From positions 1 to 64,000 of the forward strand of contig JACKML010000007.1 of NCBI GenBank assembly GCA_024235415.1: a stretch of DNA of 64,000 nt, read 5' to 3'. The notes under the pieces were generated by a model that saw only the letters and a list, made by a program, of their open reading frames with translations, was not told the DNA's origin and made no database searches. The translations under genes were made by a program, and so were the position numbers. This DNA is from Chromatiaceae bacterium (GTDB taxonomy: Bacteria; Pseudomonadota; Gammaproteobacteria; Chromatiales; Chromatiaceae). How positions within the stretch are numbered: position 1 is the first letter of the stretch; each line of letters starts with the position of its first letter. Positions 37,795-46,983 of this stretch are shown piece by piece.

Positions 37795-38019
37795 ATGGCA
37801 TCGAATCTGATGATATTGCCGGCGGTCGACAAGTCGAAGATCCGTCTGGTACGTATCCCACCCGACTATCGGCAACAGGAAGTATTCCGTCACGTCACCG
37901 GTCTGATCGCGCAGGTCGAGGAACAGAACCCCGACTGCACCTGGGACGACGTGATGGGCATGCTCGAAGACCATGGCTTCGAGGCAGTCGAATTCCAACT
38001 GGGTCCGTCACTGGACTGA
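37795..38019 (+). CDS. Small conserved-looking protein of unknown function
   Basis: A 74-residue ORF starting MASNLMILPAVDKSKIRLVRIPPDYRQQEVFRHVTG (residues 1-36) and ending in WDDVMGMLEDHGFEAVEFQLGPSLD. It has a good ribosome binding site (GAGGAAG, six bases before the ATG) and codon usage like its neighbours. I do not recognise the family. It has no signal peptide or membrane segment. It lies 42 bases after gloA and converges on the adenylate-kinase-like gene. Confidence 0.65.
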   Translation: MASNLMILPAVDKSKIRLVRIPPDYRQQEVFRHVTGLIAQVEEQNPDCTWDDVMGMLEDHGFEAVEFQLGPSLD

Positions 38020-38111
38020 GCGGACGATCAACCGCGAAGCTCGCGGCGACGCACCGGGGTTGACCCCAACTCCAGTGCCCCCGTTCCGCTGGCGAACCTG
38101 TCCAGATAAAT

Positions 38112-38975
38112 CTATCGCCGCTTCTTGGCCCCGGCTTTTTTCGCTGCGGTTTTTTTGGCGACGGTCTTCCTGACAGCGGCTTTCCCGGCCGCAGTCTTGG
38201 TCGGCACCGCTTTCTTGCCGACGACCTTTTTCGCGGCGACCTTTTTCGCGGCGACCTTCTTGGCCGCGGCCTTCTTGACTTGAGCCTTCTTCGCCGGCGC
38301 CTTCTTGGCTGGCGCCTTCCTTGCCGCGGCCTTCTTCGCCGTGGATCCTTTCGCTACTGCCTTCTTCGCCACAGCCTTCTTTGCGGCGGCTTTTTTCGCG
38401 ACGACTCTCTTGGCAACCGTCTTTTTCACTGCAGCCTTCTTTGTGGCAGCCTTTTTTGCAGTGACCTTTTTGGCAACCGTCTTCTTCGCTACGGTTTTCT
38501 GCGCAGTGGCTTTCTTCGCAGCGGACTTCTTCGTACCCGCCTTCTTCGGCTTCGTGACCGCCTTTTTCGCTGCGGCCTTCTTGGCGACAGCTTTCCCGGC
38601 TACCGCCTTCTTGCCCGCGGTCGCTTTCGCTGCCGGCTTTTTCACGCCGGCCTTTGTCGCGGCTTTCTTGGTCACGGCCTTCTTCGCCGCCGTCTTGACG
38701 GCCGGTTCCCCGGACGTAACGGCCGCACTGTCGGCCGCCGACTTCGCGGCTCGGGATGCCGCTGCTGCCGGTTTCCCCACAGCCTTCCGCGCTGCTTTCT
38801 TTTTCGCCGCCCCGGCAGACGGGCTCTCTGTCGACGACGTACTGGCAGCCGCCTCTTTGCCCGCAGCCTTCGCCTTCGCAGGTCGGCCCCTGGCCTTTTT
38901 CGACCCCACCCCGCCGGCCGCCGATGTCGCTTCGGCAGCGGTCTGCTTCGGGGCATCGGCCTCGACGACCGGCGG
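38112..38975 (-). repeat. Low-complexity repeat DNA encoding the Lys/Ala tail
   Basis: Plus-strand reads of GCCTTCTTCGC, GCGGCCTTCTT and near variants recur throughout this stretch. They encode AAKK-type units of 3-6 residues on the minus strand. Imperfect repetition in frame suggests growth or shrinkage by slippage or recombination. Confidence 0.8.
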
Positions 38976-39629
38976 CACGCGCTTCGGCATCCCGTCGATC
39001 ACCTTGCGCACGGCCTTCCAGGCCTTGTCCGGGCCCGCATCTGCAGCGACGCGGCGCAGCTTGTCGCTCAGCTGGTAGTACTGCAGCAGGGGACCCATCT
39101 GGCCCTCATAGACCCGCAGGCGATTGCTGATGGTCTCTTCATAATCATCCGGACGGCGCACGACACGCGCGCCGCACGCATCGCACACACCATCCACCAG
39201 CGGTGGATTGACGTACTTGTTGTATTGGGCACCGCAGCTGTCGCAGGTGATGCGGCCGACCAGCCGCTCCATCAGTTCGTCGGTGTCCACTTCGAGGTTG
39301 AGTGCCAGCTCCACCTCGGCACCCAGATCGCTCAACACGCTGTCGAGCACGTCGGCCTGCCCGGCGTTCTTCGGAAGGTCGACCAGGATGAATCCGTTGC
39401 CGAGATCCATCTGCGGCATCTGTATGCGCAACAGGGCGAGCAGCAATTCGTCGGTAACCCTTGCGGTGTCCATGGCCTCCTTGGCCATGCGCCCGAGTTC
39501 AGAGGACTCTGCGGCGGCCTTCTGCATCACGCTGCTTACTGTGATGACGGGCATGCCATAGTGTTCGGAGATCTTGCGGGAAAGCTCGGCCTTTCCGGAT
39601 CCCGGTGGGCCTAAAAGGACTATCCTCAT
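38112..39629 (-). CDS. Adenylate-kinase-like protein with long histone H1-like Lys/Ala tail
   Basis: A 505-residue fusion. Residues 1-215 align with bacterial adenylate kinase: P-loop GPPGSGK at 7-13, VTDELL at 58-63, LID domain with a four-cysteine zinc site (Cys129, 132, 149, 152) and retained LID residues Arg159, Asp162 and Arg170. But the AMP-site arginines are gone: the STGDMLR segment reads TVSSVMQ (Gln36 for Arg36) and DGFPR reads VDLPK (Lys87 for Arg88). Residues about 218-505 are Lys/Ala/Val/Pro repeats (KKAAAKKA type), resembling bacterial histone H1-like DNA-binding tails. The kinase activity is therefore doubtful, while nucleotide and nucleic-acid binding are plausible. It is divergent from the pyrophosphate cluster. 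Confidence 0.85.
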   Translation of the reverse strand: MRIVLLGPPGSGKAELSRKISEHYGMPVITVSSVMQKAAAESSELGRMAKEAMDTARVTDELLLALLRIQMPQMDLGNGFILVDLPKNAGQADVLDSVLSDLGAEVELALNLEVDTDELMERLVGRITCDSCGAQYNKYVNPPLVDGVCDACGARVVRRPDDYEETISNRLRVYEGQMGPLLQYYQLSDKLRRVAADAGPDKAWKAVRKVIDGMPKRVPPVVEADAPKQTAAEATSAAGGVGSKKARGRPAKAKAAGKEAAASTSSTESPSAGAAKKKAARKAVGKPAAAASRAAKSAADSAAVTSGEPAVKTAAKKAVTKKAATKAGVKKPAAKATAGKKAVAGKAVAKKAAAKKAVTKPKKAGTKKSAAKKATAQKTVAKKTVAKKVTAKKAATKKAAVKKTVAKRVVAKKAAAKKAVAKKAVAKGSTAKKAAARKAPAKKAPAKKAQVKKAAAKKVAAKKVAAKKVVGKKAVPTKTAAGKAAVRKTVAKKTAAKKAGAKKRR

Positions 39630-39965
39630 TTTGGCTCCTCAGTGGCCTTTATTTTTCTGTTTGGCGCCTTGCGGCCCTTGTTCCGGTGGCGCAGATCGCT
39701 TTACACAGGCACCATTCATATAAGGAAATCAGGAATTTCCTATGGGGGCATGTGTGTTTTGCATTGGCTGGCCGATGCCGGGTTGTCTAAGCTAAACGCA
39801 CATTAATTTGCCTGTCAACGAAGCGCCTGATTTGCTACGAATTTTAGGCGATTGACGGAAATAAACGAGTAACTTGCACGGGTTTTGCGCAAAAATCCGG
39901 CACAACCCCGTTTTCCACGCCCTCGCCGTGGGGCGTTCGGGGCTCGAACCACCCGGTTAGACCGC
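39630..39965. other. Divergent intergenic region with an inverted repeat
   Basis: A 336-base non-coding stretch between the adenylate-kinase-like gene and the gene at 39966, clearly more AT-rich than its surroundings. It holds a perfect inverted repeat, AGGAAAT at 39723-39729 and ATTTCCT at 39735-39741 around CAGGA, and a smaller stem ACGCCC/GGGCGT at 39917-39936. Both divergent promoters are expected here, but I could not place convincing -35/-10 pairs. No RNA gene was recognised. Confidence 0.6.
39723..39741. promoter_or_regulatory. Perfect inverted repeat, possible operator
   Basis: Seven-base arms AGGAAAT and ATTTCCT with a five-base centre, inside the divergent intergenic region. The size fits a binding site for a dimeric regulator; none is identified. 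Confidence 0.35.
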
Positions 39966-40325
39966 ATGAATACCATCCCAGACATCACCGAGACCGAGGA
40001 GTGGATCGTCAAGACCACGCTGAAAGAGCGCTATGGTCGGGACATCAACCTGCAATATGCGGATGCCGAGATCCGTCTCAGCCCGGCGGACCGCGAACTC
40101 ACGGCCTGCCCCGTGTTCGTATGGGAAGCGGACGACTGTCATTTCGTCATCTTCAAATCCGGCGAAAGGCGCTATCGTTGCCAGTTCTTTTATCGCGGCT
40201 ATCAGCAATTCGGCACCGGGGTCCACGAATACGACGACCTGACCGAGTGTGCGGTCTCGCTGCTGCAGGCGCAGGCCGACCACACAGCACACGAGCGTGG
40301 CGATATTGATAAGAAGAAACGCTGA
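39966..40325 (+). CDS. Protein of unknown function upstream of PPi-phosphofructokinase
   Basis: A 119-residue protein beginning MNTIPDITETEEWIVKTTLKERYGRDI. It is soluble, with an alpha-beta look: a predicted helix 8-25, strands near FVWEADDCHFVIFKSGERRYRCQFFYRGYQQF (residues 53-84), and a charged C-terminal helix. I do not recognise a named domain. It lies 59 bases before the PPi-dependent phosphofructokinase on the same strand, so a link with pyrophosphate metabolism is possible, but nothing in the sequence shows it. An earlier start at 39885 is unlikely because the added residues are low-quality Arg/Pro sequence. Confidence 0.7.
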   Translation: MNTIPDITETEEWIVKTTLKERYGRDINLQYADAEIRLSPADRELTACPVFVWEADDCHFVIFKSGERRYRCQFFYRGYQQFGTGVHEYDDLTECAVSLLQAQADHTAHERGDIDKKKR

Positions 40326-40384
40326 ATCAACAGCGCCGCAAAGAATTGACTGAAAACATCAAGTCCAGAACAGAGGGAAAAGAC

Positions 40385-41641
40385 ATGACGGCGAAGAACG
40401 CCTTTTATGCACAATCGGGCGGGGTAACCGCAGTTATCAATGCCTCGGCCTGCGGTGTCATCGAAACCGCTCGCGCCCATCCTGACAAGATCGCGAACGT
40501 GTATGCCGGACGCAATGGCATCATCGGCGCGCTCACCGAAGAACTGATCGACACCAGCAAGGAGTCGGCCGAGGCAATCGCCGCACTCAAGCACACCCCG
40601 TCCGGCGGTTTCGGCTCATGCCGCTTCAAACTCAAGAGCCTGGAGCAGAACAAGCGTGAGTACGAACGCCTGATCGAGATCTTCAAGGCGCACAACATCG
40701 GCTACTTCTTCTATAACGGTGGCGGCGACTCGGCAGATACCTGCTACAAGGTCTCACAGCTGTCCGAGAAAATGGGCTTCCCGGTGCAGGCGATCCACGT
40801 GCCGAAGACCGTCGACAACGACCTGCCGATCACCGACAACTGCCCGGGCTTCGGCTCGGTCGCCAAGTACATCGCGGTTTCCACGCTCGAGGCCAGCTTC
40901 GACGTCCGCTCGATGGCGGCGACCTCGACCAAGATCTTCGTCATCGAGGTCATGGGTCGGCACGCCGGCTGGATCGCCGCCGCTGGCGCGCTGGTCGAGG
41001 ACGAGGGCATCCCGGTCGTCACGCTGTTCCCCGAGGTCGAGTTCGACAAGGACAAGTTCCTGGCCAACGTCGATGCCAAGGTGAAGCAGCACGGTTACTG
41101 CACCATCTGCGTCTCCGAGGGCTGCCACTGGCCGGACGGCAAGTTCCTGGCCGAGCAGGGTACGCGCGACTCGTTCGGCCATGCCCAGCTCGGCGGCGCC
41201 GCACCTGTGGTCGCCAACATGATCAAGGATGCGCTGGGCTACAAGTACCACTGGGCGGTCGCCGACTATCTGCAGCGCGCCGCGCGCCACCTGGCCTCCG
41301 CGTCCGACGTCGAGCAGGCGTATGCACTGGGCAAGGCCGCGGTCGAGAAGGCGCTCGAGGGCAAGAATTCGATCATGCCGACCGTGGTCCGCACCTCGAA
41401 CAACCCGTACAAGTGGGAGATCGGCGAGGCACCGCTGTCCGAGGTCGCCAACGTCGAGAAGATGATGCCGATGGACTTCATCTCCAAGGACGGCTTCGGC
41501 ATCACCCAGAAGTGCAAGGACTACCTATACCCGCTGATCCAGGGCGAGGCCTATCCGCCCTACAAGAGCAACGGCATGCCCGACTACGTCACCCTCAAGC
41601 TGGCCGGCGTCGAACGCAAACTGCCGGCATTCGAGCTGTAA
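40385..41641 (+). CDS. pfp: Pyrophosphate-dependent 6-phosphofructokinase
   Basis: Reversibly phosphorylates fructose 6-phosphate with pyrophosphate instead of ATP; in autotrophic relatives it can also act on sedoheptulose phosphates in the Calvin cycle. The 418-residue protein shows the PPi-type signatures: NGGGDSADT, where Asp replaces the Gly used by ATP enzymes, and PKTVDND, where Lys replaces the Gly of PGTIDND. The segment VEVMGRHAGWIAA binds the sugar phosphate. It heads a cluster with membrane and soluble pyrophosphatases and is closed by a terminator after its stop. Confidence 0.95.
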   Translation: MTAKNAFYAQSGGVTAVINASACGVIETARAHPDKIANVYAGRNGIIGALTEELIDTSKESAEAIAALKHTPSGGFGSCRFKLKSLEQNKREYERLIEIFKAHNIGYFFYNGGGDSADTCYKVSQLSEKMGFPVQAIHVPKTVDNDLPITDNCPGFGSVAKYIAVSTLEASFDVRSMAATSTKIFVIEVMGRHAGWIAAAGALVEDEGIPVVTLFPEVEFDKDKFLANVDAKVKQHGYCTICVSEGCHWPDGKFLAEQGTRDSFGHAQLGGAAPVVANMIKDALGYKYHWAVADYLQRAARHLASASDVEQAYALGKAAVEKALEGKNSIMPTVVRTSNNPYKWEIGEAPLSEVANVEKMMPMDFISKDGFGITQKCKDYLYPLIQGEAYPPYKSNGMPDYVTLKLAGVERKLPAFEL

Positions 41642-41662
41642 GCGCTTGATCACGTGATCCAC

Positions 41663-41686
41663 AAGGGCCCTTCGGGGCCCTTTTCG
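41663..41686 (+). terminator. Rho-independent terminator after pfp
   Basis: Perfect eight-base stem AAGGGCCC (41663-41670) and GGGCCCTT (41675-41682) closed by a TTCG tetraloop; the T-rich end overlaps the stem (TTTT at 41681-41684). It lies between the pfp stop and the small gene at 41708. Confidence 0.85.
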
Positions 41687-41707
41687 TTCGTATTCAAAGG
41701 AAAGCAG

Positions 41708-41911
41708 ATGACCCTCGACAAGGCACGCGAACTGATCCAGGTCCAGTTGTCGTTCGGCGGCGGTTACAACCGCAATGCGGTGCGCCTGATCCTGGCCGAG
41801 ATCAGCATCGAACATGGCCAGGGCGCCGTTGACCGACTCATCCGCGAACTCGACCTCACGCAGAAATTCGGCCTTGCCGAAGGCACTGACTTTTCACACG
41901 TGGGACGCTGA
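41708..41911 (+). CDS. Small protein of unknown function
   Basis: A 67-residue protein, MTLDKARELIQVQLSFGGGYNRNAVRLILAEISIEHGQGAVDRLIREL forming residues 1-48, mostly helical, ending in FGLAEGTDFSHVGR. AAAGGAAAG about ten bases before the ATG can serve as ribosome binding site. I know no function. Its place between pfp and the H+-pyrophosphatase and the good coding character support it being real; the terminator in front of it may let through only part of the pfp transcript. Confidence 0.65.
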   Translation: MTLDKARELIQVQLSFGGGYNRNAVRLILAEISIEHGQGAVDRLIRELDLTQKFGLAEGTDFSHVGR

Positions 41912-42240
41912 AGACGGGTCGCGCCGCCCCGCCGGGCCGCCAACGAGGGTCGCGACCATGGCCAACTGTCCGCCAGCACGGGCCAAAATAGCACCCCTTT
42001 TCATGCCTTTCCGGCATTCCTGTGGTTTAATCCACATCGCCTTGGGCACCACAAAGTTTTTCTGATGACCGATTGTTCGGAACACGGATAACCCGCACAA
42101 CAGTGGCGTTAATCACCATATTCGAACATTTTGGTTGGTAAATACTCGCCCAAGGCTAAGAATCCACGGCGGGAAGAACCAAATAAAGAACATAAATTTT
42201 CGCCGCAAATGCACTTCACTTCTAAGGGGAAGTAACTCTT
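41912..42240. other. Intergenic region upstream of hppA
   Basis: A 329-base non-coding stretch. Its second half (42040-42240) is markedly AT-rich. It has small hairpins (ATGCC/GGCAT near 42003-42017; TGTGG/CCACA near 42020-42036). A weak promoter match is TTGGTA at 42135-42140 with TAAGAA at 42157-42162 (16-base spacer). A strong ribosome binding site AAGGGGAAG at 42224-42232 serves hppA. The long leader could hold regulation, but no known riboswitch was recognised. Confidence 0.5.
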
Positions 42241-44253
<2,013 letters not shown>

Positions 44254-44279
44254 GTCAGTGACTTTGCTGGCTTTTACCG

Positions 44280-44303
44280 AGGGGGCCGATTGGCCCCCTT
44301 TTT
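44280..44303 (+). terminator. Rho-independent terminator after hppA
   Basis: Stem AGGGGGCC (44280-44287) and GGCCCCCT (44292-44299) with loop GATT, followed by TTTT. Confidence 0.88.
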
Positions 44304-44392
44304 GTTGCGCGACGCCCGGCGCGGTGGACTCGCCCGCGGGCAACGCTTAACCTAGCGCGCCACAACTATTGTCATACCCCGAGGGGACCTGC

Positions 44393-44938
44393 ATGAACCT
44401 GGACCGCGTGAGCATGGGCGACGTGCCCAACCAAATCAACGTGATCATCGAGATCCCGGCCCATTCCGACCCGGTCAAGTACGAACTCGACAAGGAGACC
44501 GGCGCGATGTTCGTCGACCGCTTCATGTCGACCGCGATGTACTACCCATGCAACTATGGCTATGTGCCGCACACGCTGTCCAAGGACGGCGACCCGGTCG
44601 ACGTACTGGTCCTGACCCCGCACCCGCTGATTCCCGGCTCAGTGATCAAGTGCCGCCCGGTCGGCGTGCTGATGATGAAGGACGAGTCCGGCGACGACGC
44701 CAAGATCCTTGCCGTACCGATCGACAAGTTGTGCAAGAGCTATCGAGGCGTCGAGTCGTTCCGCGACCTGCCCGGCGATGTACTCAATCGCATCTCCCAC
44801 TTCTTCGAGCACTACAAGGACCTCGACGAGGGCAAGTGGGTGCGCGTCGACGGCTGGTACGGCATCGACGAGGCGAAAAAGGAGATCATGGAGAGCGTCC
44901 AGATGTATCAGGACGCGCCGGAAAAACCCAACTTCTGA
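44393..44938 (+). CDS. ppa: Soluble inorganic pyrophosphatase, family I
   Basis: Cytoplasmic Mg-dependent enzyme that hydrolyses pyrophosphate to phosphate. The 181 residues contain the family I signature DGDPVDVLVL (about residues 65-74) after NYGYVPHTLSK, with the N-terminal VIIEIPAHSDPVKYELDKETG. A GAGGGG ribosome binding site is six bases before ATG 44393. Its presence next to PPi-using enzymes suggests that the cell must balance spending and saving of pyrophosphate. Confidence 0.95.
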   Translation: MNLDRVSMGDVPNQINVIIEIPAHSDPVKYELDKETGAMFVDRFMSTAMYYPCNYGYVPHTLSKDGDPVDVLVLTPHPLIPGSVIKCRPVGVLMMKDESGDDAKILAVPIDKLCKSYRGVESFRDLPGDVLNRISHFFEHYKDLDEGKWVRVDGWYGIDEAKKEIMESVQMYQDAPEKPNF

Positions 44939-44963
44939 TCCTCGGCAGATCCCTGCGGCTGCA

Positions 44964-44985
44964 GCGCCGACCGCCCGGTCGGCGC
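44964..44985. other. Strong GC hairpin between ppa and yfcE
   Basis: Perfect nine-base arms GCGCCGACC and GGTCGGCGC around GCCC. No T-tract follows on either strand, so it is not a standard terminator; it may be a pausing or mRNA-stabilising structure after ppa. Confidence 0.5.
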
Positions 44986-45050
44986 CGCCGCCAAAGCGGA
45001 ATTGGGGTACGATAGCCGCCCAAACAAGCGGCCCGTGAAGTAGTACCCGA

Positions 45051-45605
45051 ATGAAGGTTTGCATTCTCTCCGACAGCCACGACCACATCGCGCTGATCGA
45101 TGCCGCCGTGGCCGATGCCAAGTCCGCCGGCGCCGAGGCGGTGCTGCACTGCGGCGACCTGGTGGCGCCGAGCACACTGCACTGCCTGGAGAAATACGGC
45201 CTGCCGGTACACGTGATCCACGGCAACAACACCGGCGATCTGTATGCGCTTACCCAACTGGCACACAAGCCGGGCGGCATCGTGCGCTTTCACGGCATGG
45301 ACGCCGGGATCGAACTCGCCGGCCGGCGCATCTTCATCGTGCATTACCCCCACTACGCGCGGGCGATGGCGGCCACCGGCGACTGGGACCTGGTGTGCTG
45401 CGGCCACAGCCACAAAATCGAGATCGCTGAACAGAAGAATTGCGCCGGCGGCATCACCCACGTGGTCAATCCGGGCACCATCGGCGGCGTCGGCCAGGCG
45501 CCGGCCACCTGGGTCATGGCCGACCTCGCAACCATGCATTTCGAGCGCCGCGAGGTGCCCAAATCACTCGAATACCGCGACCGGGTAACCGCCGACCATG
45601 TCTGA
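45051..45605 (+). CDS. yfcE: YfcE-family metallophosphodiesterase
   Basis: Calcineurin-like phosphoesterase of 184 residues. Metal-binding motifs are in order: SDSHDH (Asp8, His10), HCGDLVAP, HGNNTGD and CCGHSHK. Bacterial members hydrolyse small phosphodiesters; the natural substrate is unknown. The 3' end overlaps moaC by eight bases. Confidence 0.9.
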   Translation: MKVCILSDSHDHIALIDAAVADAKSAGAEAVLHCGDLVAPSTLHCLEKYGLPVHVIHGNNTGDLYALTQLAHKPGGIVRFHGMDAGIELAGRRIFIVHYPHYARAMAATGDWDLVCCGHSHKIEIAEQKNCAGGITHVVNPGTIGGVGQAPATWVMADLATMHFERREVPKSLEYRDRVTADHV

Positions 45606-46092
45606 TCGTTTCACCCATTTCGATGCCGAAGGCCAGGCCCATATGGTCGATGTCGGCGACAAGGAAGTCACCGAACGCCTCGCCGTGGCCAGCGGCAGCA
45701 TCCGCATGCAGGGCAGCACGCTGGCGATGATCCTGGAGGGCGGCCACAAAAAAGGCGACGTGCTGGGTGTGGCGCGCATCGCCGGGATCATGGGCGCCAA
45801 GCGCACGGCCGAACTGGTTCCTCTGTGCCACCCGCTGCCGCTCACCAAGGTCGGCATCGAATTCACCCCGGACACCCGGCTCGACAGCATCCACTGCCAC
45901 GCGACGGCCAAGACACGTGGCCAGACCGGGGTCGAGATGGAGGCGCTGTGCGCTGTGCAGGTGGCGCTGCTGACGATCTACGACATGTGCAAGGCGGTCG
46001 ACCGCGGCATGGTGATCGAGAACGTGCGGCTGGAGGAGAAATCCGGCGGCAAGTCCGGCCACTGGCGGCGTAGCGACTTCCCCGACGCATGA
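45598..46092 (+). CDS. moaC: Cyclic pyranopterin monophosphate synthase MoaC
   Basis: Completes formation of cyclic pyranopterin monophosphate in molybdenum cofactor synthesis. The 164-residue protein contains GAKRTAELVPLCHPLPLTKV (about residues 61-80), TGVEMEALCAVQVALLTIYDMCKAVDRGM and the C-terminal EEKSGGKSGHW. No other mo gene is nearby. It overlaps yfcE by eight bases and engB by four (ATGA). Confidence 0.96.
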   Translation: MSDRFTHFDAEGQAHMVDVGDKEVTERLAVASGSIRMQGSTLAMILEGGHKKGDVLGVARIAGIMGAKRTAELVPLCHPLPLTKVGIEFTPDTRLDSIHCHATAKTRGQTGVEMEALCAVQVALLTIYDMCKAVDRGMVIENVRLEEKSGGKSGHWRRSDFPDA

Positions 46093-46697
46093 ACCCGCTG
46101 TACCGCCAGACCGCGTTCCTGACCAGCGCCGCGAAACTGTCGCAGACCCCGCCCGACACCGGCTTCGAGGTCGCATTCGCCGGGCGATCCAACGCCGGCA
46201 AATCGAGTGCGATCAACACCCTGTGCGACCAGAAGACACTGGCGCGCACCAGCAAGACGCCCGGACGCACCCAGCTGCTCAATTTCTTCGCTGTCGACGA
46301 GCAGCGCCGCATCGTCGACCTGCCCGGCTATGGCTATGCCAAGGTGGCCCTGGACATCAAGCGCGAATGGCAGGGCTCGCTGGCGGCCTACCTGGAGGGG
46401 CGCGACTGCCTGCGCGGGCTGATGCTGGTGATGGACATCCGCCACCCCTTGAAGGACTACGACCTGCAGATGCTGCATTGGGCAAGCACGATCGGCCTGC
46501 CGGTGCACGCCCTCTTGACCAAGGCCGACAAACTGAAGAGGGGCCCGGCCGGCAGCACCCTGCTGAAGGTGCGGGCGGCGATGCTCAAGATAAGCCCGAC
46601 GTTCAGCGCCCAGACCTTTTCGTCACTCAAGCACAGCGGTATCGACGACGCCCATGCCAAGCTTGATGAATGGCTTGCAATGCGGCAGACACATTAG
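46089..46697 (+). CDS. engB: Ribosome biogenesis GTPase EngB/YsxC
   Basis: Essential GTPase that helps large-subunit assembly. The 202 residues hold the G1 loop GRSNAGKSS (about residues 33-41), G3 DLPGYGYAKV, and G4 TKADKL. It starts in an ATGA overlap with moaC. The next gene is 286 bases downstream; that gap is GC-rich and shows no recognised element. Confidence 0.95.
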   Translation: MNPLYRQTAFLTSAAKLSQTPPDTGFEVAFAGRSNAGKSSAINTLCDQKTLARTSKTPGRTQLLNFFAVDEQRRIVDLPGYGYAKVALDIKREWQGSLAAYLEGRDCLRGLMLVMDIRHPLKDYDLQMLHWASTIGLPVHALLTKADKLKRGPAGSTLLKVRAAMLKISPTFSAQTFSSLKHSGIDDAHAKLDEWLAMRQTH

Positions 46698-46983
46698 GCT
46701 GTCCAGCACCTCATTTCCCCTAAACCACTTCGAGCGACGGAAACACCCGTCTTTGGTGTGAACGGTCGCCAGCCGGCTCCGGCCACCGGGGCCAACCGTC
46801 CGGCAGCGGCAGCGCACCGAGCCCTGCGTCCCGGAGCGCTGCGGTTTCAATATATCGATCCCCATGCCGCTAACGGGTCAGACAGGCTGATTTCGCCTGG
46901 GTTTGTCGAAATGACGTGACGGGTGGCGGGCAATTTCCTGATCACCAGCCACGGCGTGTGCTCCATGCAAAAGCGGGGTAGCG

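Noticed and set aside
38112..38975. Repeated short units resembling a CRISPR or satellite array
   Set aside because: Units are 9-18 bases, in frame, with no spacers and no cas genes; they encode the Lys/Ala tail.
38280..39614. Plus-strand ORF (444 codons) opposite the kinase/H1 fusion, rich in Leu/Arg/Phe
   Set aside because: Antisense of Lys/Ala codons gives Leu/Phe/Arg runs; no ribosome binding site, and the minus frame has a clear kinase domain.
39719..39741. TTTACA (39700 region) with TATAAG as a promoter
   Set aside because: The spacer is about 13 bases, too short for a normal sigma-70 promoter.
39939..39950. GGTTCGAGCCCC on the minus strand, like a tRNA T-arm
   Set aside because: No matching stem partners, acceptor stem or anticodon arm around it; no cloverleaf can be drawn.
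46698..46983. Gap before the hybrid kinase as a possible cyclic di-GMP riboswitch
   Set aside because: No recognisable GEMM-type motif or conserved junctions; only GC-rich sequence.
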